Origin: Setomelanomma holmii
Lineage: Eukaryota > Ascomycota > Dothideomycetes > Pleosporales > Phaeosphaeriaceae
Direction: 5' to 3'
Length of the DNA: 64,000 bases
Assembly (NCBI GenBank): GCA_010015745.1
Contig: ML978163.1
Location: forward strand, 186,001 to 250,000
The notes under the pieces: generated by a model
What the model saw: only the letters and a program-made list of their open reading frames with translations
Databases searched by the model: none
Told to the model about the DNA's origin: nothing
Shown here: piece after piece, positions 11,405 through 25,119 of the stretch
Position numbering within the stretch: the stretch's first letter is position 1
Layout: each line of letters opens with the position of its first letter
Made by a program: the position numbers and the translations under genes

Positions 11405-14400
11405 TTCGTCAAGTGGTGAAGTTAAGAGTTCTTTCAACGAAGGTGGGAATGCAGCACAGTATGTTGGGTGTCGTAAACGGTCGTGAGCGTTCGTCAAGTC
11501 GTTGCCTGTGTTCTCTGATGGGTGCTAGATTAGACGAGAGGGTGCGTTGGGTAGGCGAGAGGCTGAGTATATGCAGGCTGCAGATCGTGGTAGGCTGTTG
11601 TTAAAGCGAGGGTAATGGGGTCGGAAACCGGTAACTGGACGGGACAGGGTGTTTTGCCAGAGGTTGAGGATGGACGTTTGGTGATATATAGCCGCAGGAT
11701 GCAGATATGAATGGAGCTTAGACAGATCTAAGGCTGAAAAGATATTGACGCAAAGCCAGTCTATGGACAGGACGAGGTGACAGCGGATATGGTCAAGTCT
11801 GTATGCAACGTGCCCCCTGCAGACTGACCATGCGTGATCCGGACAAGGTTATAGGACTAGAGGCTCGACAGGCTGAAGGCAGGACTTGGGCGGCAGCCGA
11901 GCAAACGCGCAGAGTGACTTGTGCTCGGGTGCAAAGTCGACAGACGTCAAGAACGGGACCAACCAGAGCTAGGACAAGTTAACGTCCACCTAAATAGCAG
12001 TGACGCCACAAGCGGCGGAGAAGGGGGTTTTGGGTGGCAGCCGGTAGAAACAGCGAGACGGGAGAGGCTAGCAGGGAGTGCGAGAGAAGCTTGCGGGAGC
12101 TACAGTAATGGAGTGATTGATTTCTAGATGGCTCCGGCTGGCTTATGCTGGCTCATGCTCGTATGACACAGCCCCAGTGTAACTCCCGTGGGGATCAAGC
12201 TCTACGCAGTATGGAACCCTTCCCTCCACGCAGAAATGCCCTTGCCCTGACAGTACAGCACTCGTCCCATCCCTGACGAGCAGCTGTGAACGCCTTGGAG
12301 GAGCGGATGCTAAGCCGTCTCTGGACAGAGGGCGTCGAGCCGAGACTTGGGCGCTTTGCAAGAAATTCTGCTCGCCGACGGCCATGGTCGACAAAGCATG
12401 CTCGGCGTGTTCCCTCGTCGACAAACCCCTGTTGTTCAGTCTGGAAACAGAGACGTTTGGGCGTGCAGGGTACAGGCGCCGCCACAGCTGGTGCCTGCCG
12501 GAGAGCTCGAAAGCGCGGTCAGTGAGCCAGTGCGCCAGAGGCGTCAACGGCCAGTTTGGAGGTCTGCCGGCCGAGTGAACCGCCTACTTGCACCTGAACG
12601 GGCCGTGCGGTGGAGGCGATCAGCCAGTAGCAGTGGAGACGAACAAAGAAGCCATGCTCGTTGAGGTAGCCCGACGCCGAGCGCAGTTCAAGAATAGCGA
12701 GCAACAGCTGGTCAGACACCGACGTCAACAGCCGCAGAGGCACATTCGCCGCTCTGACTGAGCCCGCCATCGCCGCGGAATGGGCCAGATGGAGTGCAAG
12801 TAGAGTTGCAGCGCGCAGTTCACCCTGATGAAGCCAGGTCTGGGGTGGACGAATGAGGGCAGGCAAGGATGCGAAGTGTTGCTGATGAACATCGCTAAAT
12901 TCTGGATGGTGCAAGGCCTGCAATATCGGCACACCAAAAATAGCCCCCCGTGCGTCGAGCTTGGCCGCTCTCCGTTGCAAGTCACCAGACACTACTGACG
13001 GTGTAAAAGAGTCTGCCCGTCGCGCGATGTAATTGTATTCTTGACACGCTGCGCTGCTGATGGCCACCCGCACTGGCCGATCTGTCAATGCTACTCAATA
13101 TTGTCTTCTTTCGGCGTCCGCGAAGTTGACACACTCTACCTCTACCCACGCACGCACGCACGCACGAGACGGTGGAAGCACATCAGCGCTGGGTAAAGTG
13201 AACGCCAAATTCCCCCGCACACCTCTTCAGCAATATCTCATGCAGCGGAAATTGCGACTTGGGGCCTGGTGGTAATTACGCGAGTCCGTCCTTCCACCGC
13301 GTCCCAGGTGCAGTCTTCTGTGGCACACAGCACGCCGTGACAGCAGCGGACCGGTGTCTCGTCGTCATGGCTCCAGCGCGTCGGAGACGGACTTCCGCTG
13401 CAAGGCTGCTATGACGATGCGGTGCGTGGTGGAGCAACAGAGGCCACTGACACGAAGTACGAAGTGCTACGTAAGGCAACACAGCGCTGCGGGCCAATGA
13501 CTGGCTGCAGCTCCAGCCGAGGTTGGTGGGCAATAGTCTTGAGATGACATCGCGGACGCATCAAAGCAGGTTGAAGCGACAAAATGTGTATGAAGTTGGT
13601 GGCTAGTGGCCGCTCAGGGCAGCGTTACCGGTTTGAGGTGGGGTTGGCTCCCACCAGCTATTCTTAGAGATGGATTCCATGTCGTCGAAGCTTGATGCTT
13701 GCTGCCGGTCCAGTCCAGGATGCGACCATGCCGTCTCTGGGGTACACGGCCCTGAGTCGCTCAGTACTTGAAACCTCACCATTCGCTGACTCCAATCTTG
13801 CATCGAGCGTGCTGACAGATTGCGCAAGATGGATTTGGAAAGACACCACGCCGGCCAAGTTGGCAGAGACAGTGTTTGATTGAATGCCAACTCGCGCGCA
13901 ATAAGACCTCCCATCTCCCTGCAAGCCACATGTTCTTTCTGCACGACAATCTCCAAAGACCCTTTTATAACCAACCCTGTCCTTGTTCTACCAAAGGCGC
14001 GGGCATGTTCCGCACGGTGGAGGTAGAACAGGTGACACAAGCAACACATGTCCTCTCCGAATCCACGGACCCTCGCGTGGAAGGGTTGTCCCGGCCAGGT
14101 CCTCGCATATCATACCGAATGTCTCAGTGTATACTCAGACATCAGCTGTAGAGCTGCAAGCACCTACAAACTTGGCAATTGGTGACACTGTATCTTCGGC
14201 GCTGTGCTGAATTTTCCTTCAGCTGTTCAATCACATTCGCCAAGATCGTCACTCAACGTCCCGTCCTCCCGCTTTGTGAAACCTAGAGGCACGGTGCTGA
14301 GATTGGATAGAGTAATTGCTAGCGGTCCCCAGTGCTCCTTCCCCTTCCATCAGAATCGCCGCTAGCGTGTATGAAGCGAAGTGCACTCCCGCGGTCACAA

Positions 14401-16004
14401 GACACAGCTACATCCTTTATCTCAATCGACGTCTGTGGACATGTTATGATGCCTATTCGAATTTATCCGAACATTTCTGAGTTGCAACTGTTATGCAGGT
14501 GGGACGAAATTCCAGCGAATTGCGCTATTTCCATAATCCTCTGGGGATCTGAACTGACGTCTGTGTACATAACATGACATCGATCACTAGTTTACCCAGG
14601 CGAATCTAGGTCACGACACCTCGCTACCTGACTTGCACCTTTGCAACCTAATTTTGGACATTTACCGACATCACAAAGCTGCGTCGGGTGCCAGACTCTC
14701 CATGGAACATTCGTCAAATTAGTCTACATATTCATTGGCAGTGTCAGGATATATTCTAATATTATAAAGACATGATGCTGAACGATCTGATGACGACATC
14801 ACCATACTCTGCCCGAGCAAGCATCATCAATACTAATCATCACGATCCAATGCTCACAGTGTTTGGACAACACTACGCAAAGCACTTCCTACATGGAACC
14901 TCGTGATCCTGCCACACCATCATCATGCCGCGGTCCCTCTACATCCATTCATATGTATTTCCACATCTGTCCAGGGTACATTCGCCTATGCCTCCCTCCC
15001 GTCAAGTCACTTATGCCGACCGACTATACCATGCATCAACCCAAACCAACCCCAGCATATAACATCCTGCAGGACCTGCAGATACGCATCCCAGTCCCTT
15101 TCATGAGTGTTCGACCAGAATTGACTCGATCCACCCAGCTCCCATTCCCCATTGCACCACCTGCGAACCTTGGACTCTTCCATCGCTTAAACACTAAGAA
15201 CGTTTTCGTCACCCAAACCTCAGAGCATTCCATCAACCCAACATCCGGCAAAGCATGCAGGCACCTTACTCGCCCCACCCATACACCCCAGACCATCGAA
15301 CCGAGGTCAACCAGAGATCTATTCATAGCTCGATTCTCGCGTGGTATGTACAGCATGCATCGAATTTCCGGGGACACATGCAAGTGTACAAATTCGGTCT
15401 AGGACCCTGCATGTCGACTACAGTAAATATTGACCCGCAAACGAGGCTCGCGGCAATTTGTATGCTTTGCGCGACCGATGGCTGTGATGCGAATGCGATG
15501 TGGGTTGCGAATTGTGTAGTTGGGCTTTTGGCAGAATTTAACCGTCCAATGGTAGGTATTGAGTTGTTGTGCGAGACATGATGATAGACTTTGCTAGGAA
15601 ACTCGTGCGATGGAAGGATGTACATGCGGAAAAGAATAGCCCGCTATGCGCGAACTTTTAGACTATCTACTAACTATCTACTGGGTGACGATAAGTTGTG
15701 CTACCAACACTGAAAGGTCAAACGCCTGCAAATGTCCGACGAAGAGTGCGCTGAAGTGTACGGTAAACCAACTCATCCGGATTGACGCAAATGATTGAGA
15801 GTAAACAACGTCGCTGGAAAATGTCTATAGATGCCGTGAACCTCCGTTGCGGTCGTAAATGCTCATGGATCGCATCCCAGTCCTCCTCCTTCACGACGCT
15901 GTTTCATGGCGTCATGATTCCCTTTTGGTATTTCCGTCTCTTCCTCTACCTGTTCACCCGATGACAACGCCTGCAGCCACATGTAGGAAATGAAACGGCG
16001 CTTG
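11405..16004. other. Gene-free stretch of 4.6 kb
   Basis: Contains the upstream region of the Zn2Cys6 gene on the left and, on the right, the 3' flank of the transportin gene. The part from about 12.1 to 13.5 kb is GC-richer, which produces chance frames up to 189 codons. These lack ATG starts, motifs or splice partners. I do not recognise any gene or mobile element. Confidence 0.5.
13147..13166. repeat. Short tetranucleotide microsatellite
   Basis: Five perfect tandem copies of CACG lie in non-coding sequence. This is an ordinary simple repeat, possibly length-polymorphic between strains. Confidence 0.85.
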
Positions 16005-18937
16005 CTAAACACTGTACAATTCGCGGAACCTGGCTTGCTGGTCCGCGGGGAGGCCTCCGAGGAAGCCATCAAAGTCCGAGATCATGCCTTTGTATGTTTG
16101 GATGACCTGACCAGATTTTAGCTAAATGCGTATGTGATCTATTTGTAACACTTACCTTCAGAGATTTGACCTTGAATTCGTTCTGCCTGGTCAGAAAGCT
16201 GTAATCGGTAGTTGACAATTCGCTGAACAATTGTAGAAGCGACTGTTCCATTGCACCAGGATTCGCCAGGATGATTTGCATGAAGCCACACAGAGCGCAG
16301 CTCTTCTCATCCGTCCACATTACATTGTGGATCGCTCGCAGGAATGGCGGAGCTATCTGAGCAAGGTGTCCAGCAAGGAATTGCGCACACCCTTGACCCA
16401 GTCTGCCTAGCGCAATGGCGGCGTTCTCATTCAATGAGTCCGGCACATTTGGATCGAAAAGTATGGTGCCCAACTTCTGCAACAGTCGCTCTGCATATGG
16501 CTGCATGCCTTCTTTTTGCCTCTCGGCTATCTCACCAGCAGACCAGCAAGCATTGTTGATGACTGAATAGCCTGTTTCCTCGGCGTCTAGATGGGCTTGA
16601 TTGACGTCGAGTTGCGCAATGAGAATCTCCATAATCTCAGGTAGGCAAGGCTGTAATTGCCCAAAAACGTAAATGGCACTGTCGCCGAGAAGGGCGTACG
16701 CAGACTGCCGTACGTCGTTGTTAGTGTCTTTCATACACACGGCCACCAAATGAAAGAATCCAGAGGTTCCAGCCACTAGCTGGGCGCTGTCTGAGGGTTT
16801 GAGGGCCTGTATAATGGCACTGAGCAAGTCTAGGCTCGTCACTAAGAAGTCCTTGTCTGGCTGCTCAAGGTGTGGATGAGAATGCGCGATTGCAGCTTCT
16901 TCAAGATTGCGGTGGATGATGTTGACACATCGCGCGAAGATCCCGGCTGCGTACGGCGTGAACAATTCTTTCAACGCTGTGGCGACATAGGACAGACACT
17001 CGAGTAGTGGGAACATCTCGCGGGACTGGTCGGAAACCTTGTTCCAGCGCTGTATAAGTGCCGGCATAAGGATGTTGACGAGTTCCGGTTTCTGTAGCGC
17101 AGGGCCAACGTGTTCTGCCAGTGTCTGAACACAATCGTAGAGAATGAACATGTTTCTGTCCTTGTACTTTGCGAAACATTGCACAAACTGACTGACAATG
17201 GGTGGGCAGTAGTCGGCCAATTGGACGTTCGCCTTCTCTTCGAGATTGGCAAATGCAGACGCGGCGGCTTCCTGGACCTTTTTATTGGTGTCGAGCATCT
17301 TCTTCAGGATTCCATCCATCACAGGCTCGAAAAATTGACGCTTTCCGGCTTGATCAAGGTGAGCCGCCCATCCAGAGTAACGACCAAGTGACCAGCAAGT
17401 AATTTGACGAACAACAGGCTTTGGGTCTTGAAGCAAAGTGAGTAGAAACGGAGTAAGCATTGGGAGATGCGGCTGCACAACTTCCATACATCCATCAGCA
17501 ATGGCGCCAAGGGCCAGAACAGCTGCCTCTCTGTTTGGCCAATCCGCGTGATTGAGGTTGTCGGTCAAGTAGGGCAGGGTAGCTTGGAAAACTGCCTCGT
17601 GGAACACCGAGGCGAGCACGTCAAGCGCTGCAGCTGAGCACTTGCGAAGATTCCATTGCTCCTCCGGGTCACCACCAAAGGAATCGTCGTCATCGAAATC
17701 GTCGATTTCTCCTTCGCTGAGATCATCATCATCGACCGTGGCTTGCGCATTCGCGCCATTGGGACCGCCACTTCCCTCTCCATTGGCACCCGTGGTCAGT
17801 CGTCCAGATTTACTTGATGCAAAAGCTGGGCGGATATCTTCCTGTCGGTCGTCTTGCTCGTAGTCGTCCTCTTCACCTTCTAGGCGTAGTATCTCGTCCT
17901 CGCTATACACCATGCTCGACAAAAGCACAGGCACGATTTTGGGTAAGTAAGGTCCGAGGTGTTCGCGCATATTCTCATCTTCGCCAACGCATAGCCAGAA
18001 CTCTGCGGCGTCTAAGGCTAGCTCGGCGTTCTGGGGGTTCCGCTGCTGAGCAACCATGTAGTCTACCAAGCCTTCCATATGAGGTATTATTTTCTCAGGT
18101 GCGATATCCGCAATATGCACAAAAGCTCGGCAAACGTGCTTCCGCACTTCGTCACTCGAATCGCTTGCGAGTTGAAACAGTTGTTGAAGTAAAGTGTCAA
18201 GATTTGACGTCACAGCCTGCGGCTTTTCGGGAATGAAGATGTTCATGCTCGCAACGGCGTCTGCACGCACCTTGGGCAGCGGACTCGTTGTAAGCTCCAG
18301 CAGTTTTGGGAAGAGAAATGCCAGGGGTCGCTGACCCTGGTAGACTTTGTCGAGGGCCTTTCTGTTGTCTTCGCAGATCTTCAGTAGAGCACCCATCCCT
18401 CCTTCTTGTGCCTGGTTGGGCACGTTGCCACTTGTGTTGCTGACCATGCCAATCAATTCTGAGAGAACCTGAGCCCAGCCGACGATGCCTCCTTGCCGCA
18501 CGATTTCAGTGATGACGTTCCCTGCATATCCCCGCATTTGCGTAGACGGGTCCTGTAGCCCTAGCAATATTGTAGATTTTATGTACTCTTTCGTGGAGTC
18601 GGGCATCGATTTGTACGAAAGCTTGACGTCGTTCTTGAGCATAATTGCAGCAGCAGCGCGTGCTTGGTTGTAATGCGCGGGGTCCATGTTGACAGCCGGC
18701 GGAGGCTGGGTGTTCGTAAAGACATATGATAAGTATTTGTCGATGTCAGGCGAAGTCCTGGCTGTCTTGAGCATCTGTATAGCGGCCACGGTCAGCGCAA
18801 CGGATCGAAACAGCGCGCAATTGAGGCCAACTGACGATTTCAGCATTCTTCTGGACGCTCGGATTTTGCCCGGTGAGCGAATCCTTCAAGCACTGTACCA
18901 GCTGCCGCAGAGGCTCCTCCTCTGGTTGCCACGCCAT
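16005..18937 (-). CDS. KAP104: Transportin / importin beta-2, nuclear import receptor
   Basis: Three exons: 18937-18836, 18774-16156 and 16106-16005. Introns are 61 bp (CTGAC branch site) and 49 bp, and the product is 940 aa, close to the usual family length of about 900-920. It is built of HEAT repeats throughout. The diagnostic feature is the long acidic H8-type loop at about residues 333-405, rich in Asp and Glu, followed by EEQWNLRKCSAAALD. The C-terminus (VIQTYKGMISDFDGF...LYSV) is supplied only by the last small exon and matches the family. Karyopherin beta-2 carries PY-NLS cargo such as mRNA-binding proteins into the nucleus and releases it on Ran-GTP binding. It is probably constitutive and essential. 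No frame damage is seen. Confidence 0.95.
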
Positions 18938-21900
18938 GTTGTAATGTTGGGTGCTCTGGGGTGCGTAGGCGGTTCGAAGCTGCTTCAGCTAGGGAAGCTC
19001 GCAGAAGGGTGGAGGAGAGAGTTTGGTGGGTATAGCGCAGGCGAGGAAGGTGGAGAAGAAAAGAGGCTGTGAAGGGGCCCGAGACTGGTTCTGTCGAAAG
19101 AGAACATGGTTAGCTGTATTCGGCGCATCGAGAGAGTGACAAAAGGATAGGTGAGGGGTATGCCTGGGACATACCAGCTCGCGTATTGAGTGCGTGCTAC
19201 AAGTCGGCCACCATCTTTACAAAAATTACGGAGTGTTGTCGCATAAAATTTTGGTGTCCTGGGCAGCAAGTTTGCTCGTATATGACGCTGTGCGGCGGCG
19301 GGATGGTGCAGCTGGAGGGGAACACAACGGGGTGGCGGGCGACGCTGCAGTGCGACAGAGGGTAGCAGACCCAGTAGCGGTGTCGGTCGCTGTGTGAGGC
19401 ACAGCTGAGCGGCTTGGTACTGAAGACAGGCCGTCGTCTATCAAATACTGCGGGCGTTTAGAAATGTAGTGCGTTTTGCGTGTACTGGGCTGGCCCGCTT
19501 TCCCTCCCACTTTGTTCGGCTAGTGGAAAGGCAGTGGCCGCGACCTTTTAGACAGCCCCAAGACACCCCACGCCGCCTGCAGCCACAGCAAACAGCACGC
19601 CCTGCGCCTGCCTTTGTGTACTAGGTGCGAACTCGAGCCAAAGTAAAGCGTTGAAAGATCTGACGCAGGCCGGGCGTTGTTCCACACCTTCTGCATGTTA
19701 TCTTTGGTCAGTACCTGGACCACATCATGTGCTTCCACCGTCGAGAGCTGTCTCTTTGCGAACACATAGCGAGGACTCGAAATAATCATAAGGCTGGGAC
19801 GATGAGAGCTGCTGTACTTTCAGGCAGTCTGTTGTCCCCATGTTTTGATCTTTTCAGATCGGCAAGAGCTGTGGAAATTTGGGCAGGCACTGGTATCACG
19901 TGTGCGAACGTGCACTTACCCTAGGAAGTCTCTGCGAAACTCCTGTGGAAGGTATTCGAAGTAGGTCAGGTACTCCCTTCATGCCAAAACATCTTGCGAG
20001 TCTTGCTCGTGATTACGAGCCAAATCTCACCTGGAATTCCATGAACGCGACACGAACATCAGTAAATACTCATTTTCGATCACATGGAGGTCTCACAGCA
20101 TCATCAGCGCCTGCTTCAGGACCATTATTGACCCGATTGACACTGTCGAATAGAAAGAGACGCAACAGGTGACAAGGCTTCGGAAGCGTTCCCTGGTAAT
20201 ACAACAAAAATATTACACCGGCAAGGAGATGCCCAATGCACTTGCAAGTGAGCAAAGAGTTGGAAGCTACGATCCCCTACATGCCACATGTATGTCTCTC
20301 ATGACACAATTGCACTTCAGAGGTGTCGTTCGATGTGTTATCATCGATTCTATGAGGGATCATCAGTAATTCAGCAATGGTAACACAGACATAGCAACCG
20401 TGACCCTCATTGAGTGCCTACGCTTCGTCAGGCTCTCATATGCAGTCTGTCCTCCTCCATCGTGCGAGGATCTTTATCTCATTGGTATGACTTGCAGGTT
20501 CTGCTGCATATTGCCGATATCGCATGTTACACCACCCAGAGTTCAACACCACAATGCGCTCGAGAGGACCAAATCACTCCTTTGCGGCGTCACAATCAAT
20601 GAGCGTGGTCACCACCTAGGCATGAATCCGGCCGACCTCCCACAATCAAACTGAGGGACTAGAATGTCCTCATGATATTTTAGGATAATTTCTGCGTGGA
20701 GTCTAGCGTCCGCACACCGACCATGTGCAGTATTTGAAGTTTTCGCGGTCACCGCGGTTCAAAACAGTAGCCTCGATAGAGTAACAAGACACAGGTGACC
20801 TACGCGACACTTTTCGCGGGGATCAGGGCAGCGGTGCCGGTTGAGTAACACAGATCCCGACCACACTACAGACAGGTATCAACAAGCCCTTCGAGTTCCT
20901 GCTGTCAGCTTGGATATGACTTTTCCTTCATCCATCGATGCTGTCCAAATGCGAGACGTCAAGTGTGGCAAGCATATTCAGATCATGCCACGTCGATTTA
21001 CAACCTACAATGCCGCAGAAGCGCATACATCTGTACAGTAGAGTGATATGTTGAGCATTGCAGCAGCAAAGCCGCGAGTTCCAACGAGCACCCTATTAAT
21101 AACAACTTTGTTGACAAACGTGATCTGAGATCAATCGTTGACGTCGATGGTGCAGGGATGGCCTGCCCGGTAGGGCTGAACACGGATTCACATCACAGTG
21201 CATGGCTGAGACCCAACATAATATTATGAAGGCAATTGATACAGCTAAACTGGAATGAGACTCATATGTCAAGACTCGAGAGAAAGACTTGTGAATTTGT
21301 GCTAAAGGACGGACGAAGGTAGGCATTGCTTACAGATCCTTCTTGTGAGTTGCGCTCGAATGATCATGTAGTTAACGAAACTACTCACGCGAAAACATGA
21401 AAAGTTTCCTCAATAATTCCGAAAGATGGCCTCGCGCAGCTCCATCAGACTTGAGGTACAGCCGCGTGCCTGGCCCAAACTCCCCACGGGTGTCTACACA
21501 TAGCGGCGGCTCTGCGATGTTAGTGTTTCAGCCTGGCACAATTCCTCGCAACCAGTGGTTGAGGAAGTGCCTCAGGAGCCTTCTCCCGCGCGTCAGTCCG
21601 CAGCAAGGAGACTGCGGCTGTTAGCTTCAAACCCTGTTGCAATTGTGGTCAGGACGTAAGGAAATTTGGCCAATGCATGCGCGCCGTCTGGAGATGCGCG
21701 ATGAAATGATGTCTGGGTCTGGATTGCTGCATGCGAGACTAATCTTCAAGACTATCCGCTTCCGGACCGCCTAGCCTGCTGCTACCACCTCTGCTCCGGC
21801 AGTCGCAAGTGTTTCGATAACCATTTGAAACTGATCTCGACAGCGATTGAAGTGGGGAGCGCAGCCGGATACATCGGCGCAGACATTCGACAGGGCTTAC

Positions 21901-22286
21901 TGCGCATCCCGTGCATGCAGGCGGAGGTGGCGAGTGCAGCCAAGCGACAATCGTCAGTCGTTACATGTCTCACAGCATTGGCTCACCTACAACTCGCACA
22001 CTCCTCACCCATCTCCCCTGATCTGGCGACGACATCGCACGGCCGTCGAACATAGCCAACAGGCTTTTATCACCACCGCCATCGCTATCGCGTCGCCAGC
22101 ACTCCGTCGCTCTCGCCATACGTCACCGAGCACGATCACCGACCGATCCCCGCGGCTGGAACGAGCAACCCTGTGCACTCCATCACTCCCGCACGAGCGC
22201 TGCAGCGCCTGCCACTACGGCCGCGACATCGTCGCAAACCCTCTACCACCACACAGTGATAGCAGTACACCTACAGCGCACTCACG
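18938..22286. other. Gene-free stretch of 3.3 kb between divergent genes
   Basis: The left end holds the transportin promoter and the right end the long, C-rich leader of the SSH4-like gene. In the leader, a 207-codon frame at 21847-22470 runs over the start of the real gene and has an Arg/Ser/His-rich composition typical of a shadow. No other frame over about 100 codons and no recognisable RNA gene or repeat was found. Confidence 0.5.
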
Positions 22287-23987
22287 ATGCTACCGCAAGA
22301 AGCGCTGGGCGCAGCGTCGCCCCCGTCGACGCTCTCCAAGTCATACATCCCGAGCGATCATGCGCCGTCGGCACCGCCCACCCTTATGCTGGAGTCGGAA
22401 ACATCATACCACGACGATGTGCGGATATCAAGTACCACCAATCTCGGCTCGACCGCCAAAGGCATCATGATTGGCATCTTCTCAGTACTCGGTGCAGCGG
22501 GTGTTTGCCTAATCATTGCCGCAATCGTCTACTACTTCCGATACACACAGCAGGGTCGCATCTTCCTGGACAGGTTATCGCGGCCTGGAGAATATGACGA
22601 TGAACAGCAGTTTGCGAAGGAAGAGGCCGAAGCACTAGAGGAGATGGACGACATACAGAGGACCGAGTACATGAGAGCAAAAGGTAGGCTTCTGAGTCCA
22701 ATAGCGACACGGACCGCGGGACAGGAAGTAGACCAGACGCTGACAGTCAACAGCATTCGTACAGGCTAACCCGCCTGAGTCTGTGCAAACCGACATTTCC
22801 TTATCGCAGTTCTTGGCGATACAAGAGAAGGGCGTATCCGCCTGGGAGTTTGAGCCCGAGCTGGAGATTGCAAACTGCTTCGTCGAAGGCCGGACCGAGA
22901 TTGAGTTCTTCGACTCCGAGTGCAGCGTTCAAAGCAACCTTCCAATCCCGAAGCAGAACGAAGTATACTACTGGGAGGCAAAGGTGTACGAGAAACCCGA
23001 GAACACAACCATCGCAGTGGGCGTCACAACGAAGCCCTACCCGTTGTTCCGATTACCAGGTCCGTCCAGTTTTGTTCTAGACGAAAGTTGCTATACTAAC
23101 ATGTGACAGGCTATCACAGATCATCGATCTCGTGCATGTCCAATGGCAACCGACGACACAATCAGCCCTTCACACCCACCGCTTACGGTCCCGCATATGT
23201 CCAAGGAGATGTCATTGGCGTCGGATACCGCCCTCGCACCGGGACGCTCTTCTTCACTCGCAACGGCAAGAAACTCGATGACGTCGCACACGGCCTCAAG
23301 ACGCAGAACTTCTTTCCCACAGTCGGCGCCAATGGGCCGTGCCAGGTACATGTAAATTTCGGTCAGATGGGATTTGTGTTCATTGAAGCAAACGTCAAGA
23401 AGTGGGGTCTTGCACCGCAAACTGGTAGTTTAGCTCCACCACCACCATACGGAAGCGAACAAGGATCAATATTGCTAGACTCTGGCCGCGATGGAGTAAG
23501 AGAAGGCATGGGAGGAAACTATATTCAGGCCGGCTACGGACATGCACGATCGAGCAGTCAGCAGATGCGTTTTGGACGTAATCAACCGACGAGCCCTGGA
23601 CCCCAGCGAAGTCCGACTGACATCTCATTGGCCGCTCTCAGTCTTGTAGACTCGAACGAGGAGGATGCTGGAGAAGGGACTAGTGGTGATACGGGGCGAA
23701 TAACAATCACTGCACCCCAAGGTCTGGGTTTTTTGCAACCAGGCGAGTTACCGCCAGAATACAGCTCTCCAGTGGGCTCGCCCAATGCGAGCCAGACAGG
23801 TGGTCAGCGAGAAAGCTACTGGGACGAGCGGGCACCACTGATGCAGAACCAACAAGAGCGATCAGATTCCAGCCCACCCATCCCCACCTACGATGCGGCG
23901 GTCGCAGACACGCCGCAGATTCGACCTCCCACAATCCGCGTAAGGAGTTCCACGCAGACTTCTGCCCGCCCAAGAGGACCGCGATGA
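22287..23987 (+). CDS. SSH4: SSH4/EAR1-like endosomal SPRY-domain protein
   Basis: Three exons: 22287-22683, 22754-23059 and 23110-23987. Introns are 70 and 50 bp, the second with CTAAC near its end, and the product is 526 aa. One membrane segment lies at about residues 58-84 (GIMIGIFSVLGAAGVCLIIA). An acidic coiled region follows, then the family block ANPPESVQTDISLSQFLAIQ and a SPRY domain (YYWEAKVYE, AVGVTTKPYP, GDVIGVGYRPRTGTLFFTRNG). After the SPRY domain are PY motifs, PPPY and PPEY, the sites by which yeast Ssh4/Ear1 bind the WW domains of the ubiquitin ligase Rsp5. The likely role is an Rsp5 adaptor at endosome and vacuole that sorts membrane cargo for degradation. The acceptor at 22753 was chosen because it restores the AFVQANPP junction; the next AG downstream leads straight to a stop. 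Confidence 0.92.
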
Positions 23988-25119
23988 GATATCTGACCTC
24001 ATCCTTTTGTTCCCTCAACCATTCTTCTTGTGCTCGATACCTCACTATACCCTATCATCAGCATTTTTCTTTTGTCATGAATCGATTCGTACATGTGTCT
24101 AGAGGTGGGAAGGCCAGCGTATATGCGGTTGTGTTTTGAGCAGACGACGATTTGTCTGAGCTGGTGGCGTTTCGAAGCGAGCATTGTGCGACGCTGGCTG
24201 GGTTGCGGGCGTTGCATTGTCTCATGAGGCGTTTTTGTTTGAGATGGGGATTGGACAAGATGGGTGATGTACATGGAGAGCGAGATGTGCTTGGACTGGC
24301 ACGGCATGGTTATGGGCCCCAGCGATGTCTGTAGCGGTTGGACAATGATTGTCAATACACGCATCTCTACGTTCACTACAATGTCCTGCTAATAATCATT
24401 CTTGTGATGTCGCTTGTCCAAAAAATGTAACAGGAATCAAAGTATGTCGAGACAGATAAATTACGAAGGTCCGACACATGGATCAGGCGGTTCCGTACTC
24501 AAAGATCGTCTCAGTTGCTCTTGTCTCGTACGACATTCTCGAGGTGAGAATGTGTATCCAGCTCAAAATCTGCTGGGAAGGCAACAGATCGAGCGAGGCA
24601 AGAGACCGTGCTACACATTCGTATATACCTTTGAAATTTGTCATCTCCAGCTAACAAGCATGACATAAGTGCTTCGTACACTGTGATGAAAGCACGTGGT
24701 ACACCAATGTGTCTGGCAAAGCGTCACGCAAAGCAATGGTCCCGTCCTCTCGCGTCGAATTTTCAGCCAGCGATTATGTCATCCTCATGCCTTGCCACAT
24801 CCGATCTAGACCATACCAATTCATCCCAACCTTCTGCGCCAACTGCTCCACTGAGCAAGACGTCGACAAGGCCAGCCAATAATGTCTCTTCGCACCAGCA
24901 AGCCCGCGTCGACTGTGATTGCTCACAAGAACGTGCCGGGCAACCTCGTCTGATGATGGTGCATGTCGTGACGGCGCTAGTGGGTCGAATATCCCGCGTC
25001 TAGCCTGCCGCGCTGGTGTGATATAATGGAGTTGCATAAGTGAAGTGTTGAAGCTTCTTTTTCCCGTCTTCTGCGCCGTTGTCGGCTTTCACGAATTCCT
25101 TTGGACGACTGGGAAAGAT
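23988..25119. other. Intergenic region, 1.1 kb
   Basis: 3' flank of the SPRY gene and promoter of the permease gene. The frame that becomes the permease stays open upstream of its ATG back to about 25045, but only from a GTG. No separate gene is supported. Confidence 0.5.

Noticed and set aside
12519..13088. 189-codon open frame on the minus strand
   Set aside because: It begins at TTG, has no motif and lies in a GC-rich stretch where chance frames are long; no splice partners were found.
13603..14049. 148-codon ATG frame on the minus strand
   Set aside because: Composition is incoherent, with no motif, signal peptide or intron partners.
14863..15402. 179-codon open frame on the plus strand
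   Set aside because: It starts at TTG, is Pro/Thr/His-rich without domain features, and a comparable frame runs antisense to it.
5213..22286. RIP-degraded transposons as the content of the long gaps
   Set aside because: No AT-rich islands, terminal repeats or transposase/reverse-transcriptase remnants were visible by eye.
21847..22470. 207-codon frame upstream of and overlapping the SSH4-like gene
   Set aside because: Arg/Ser/His-rich translation is typical of a shadow frame, and it overlaps the clear membrane-protein start in a different phase.
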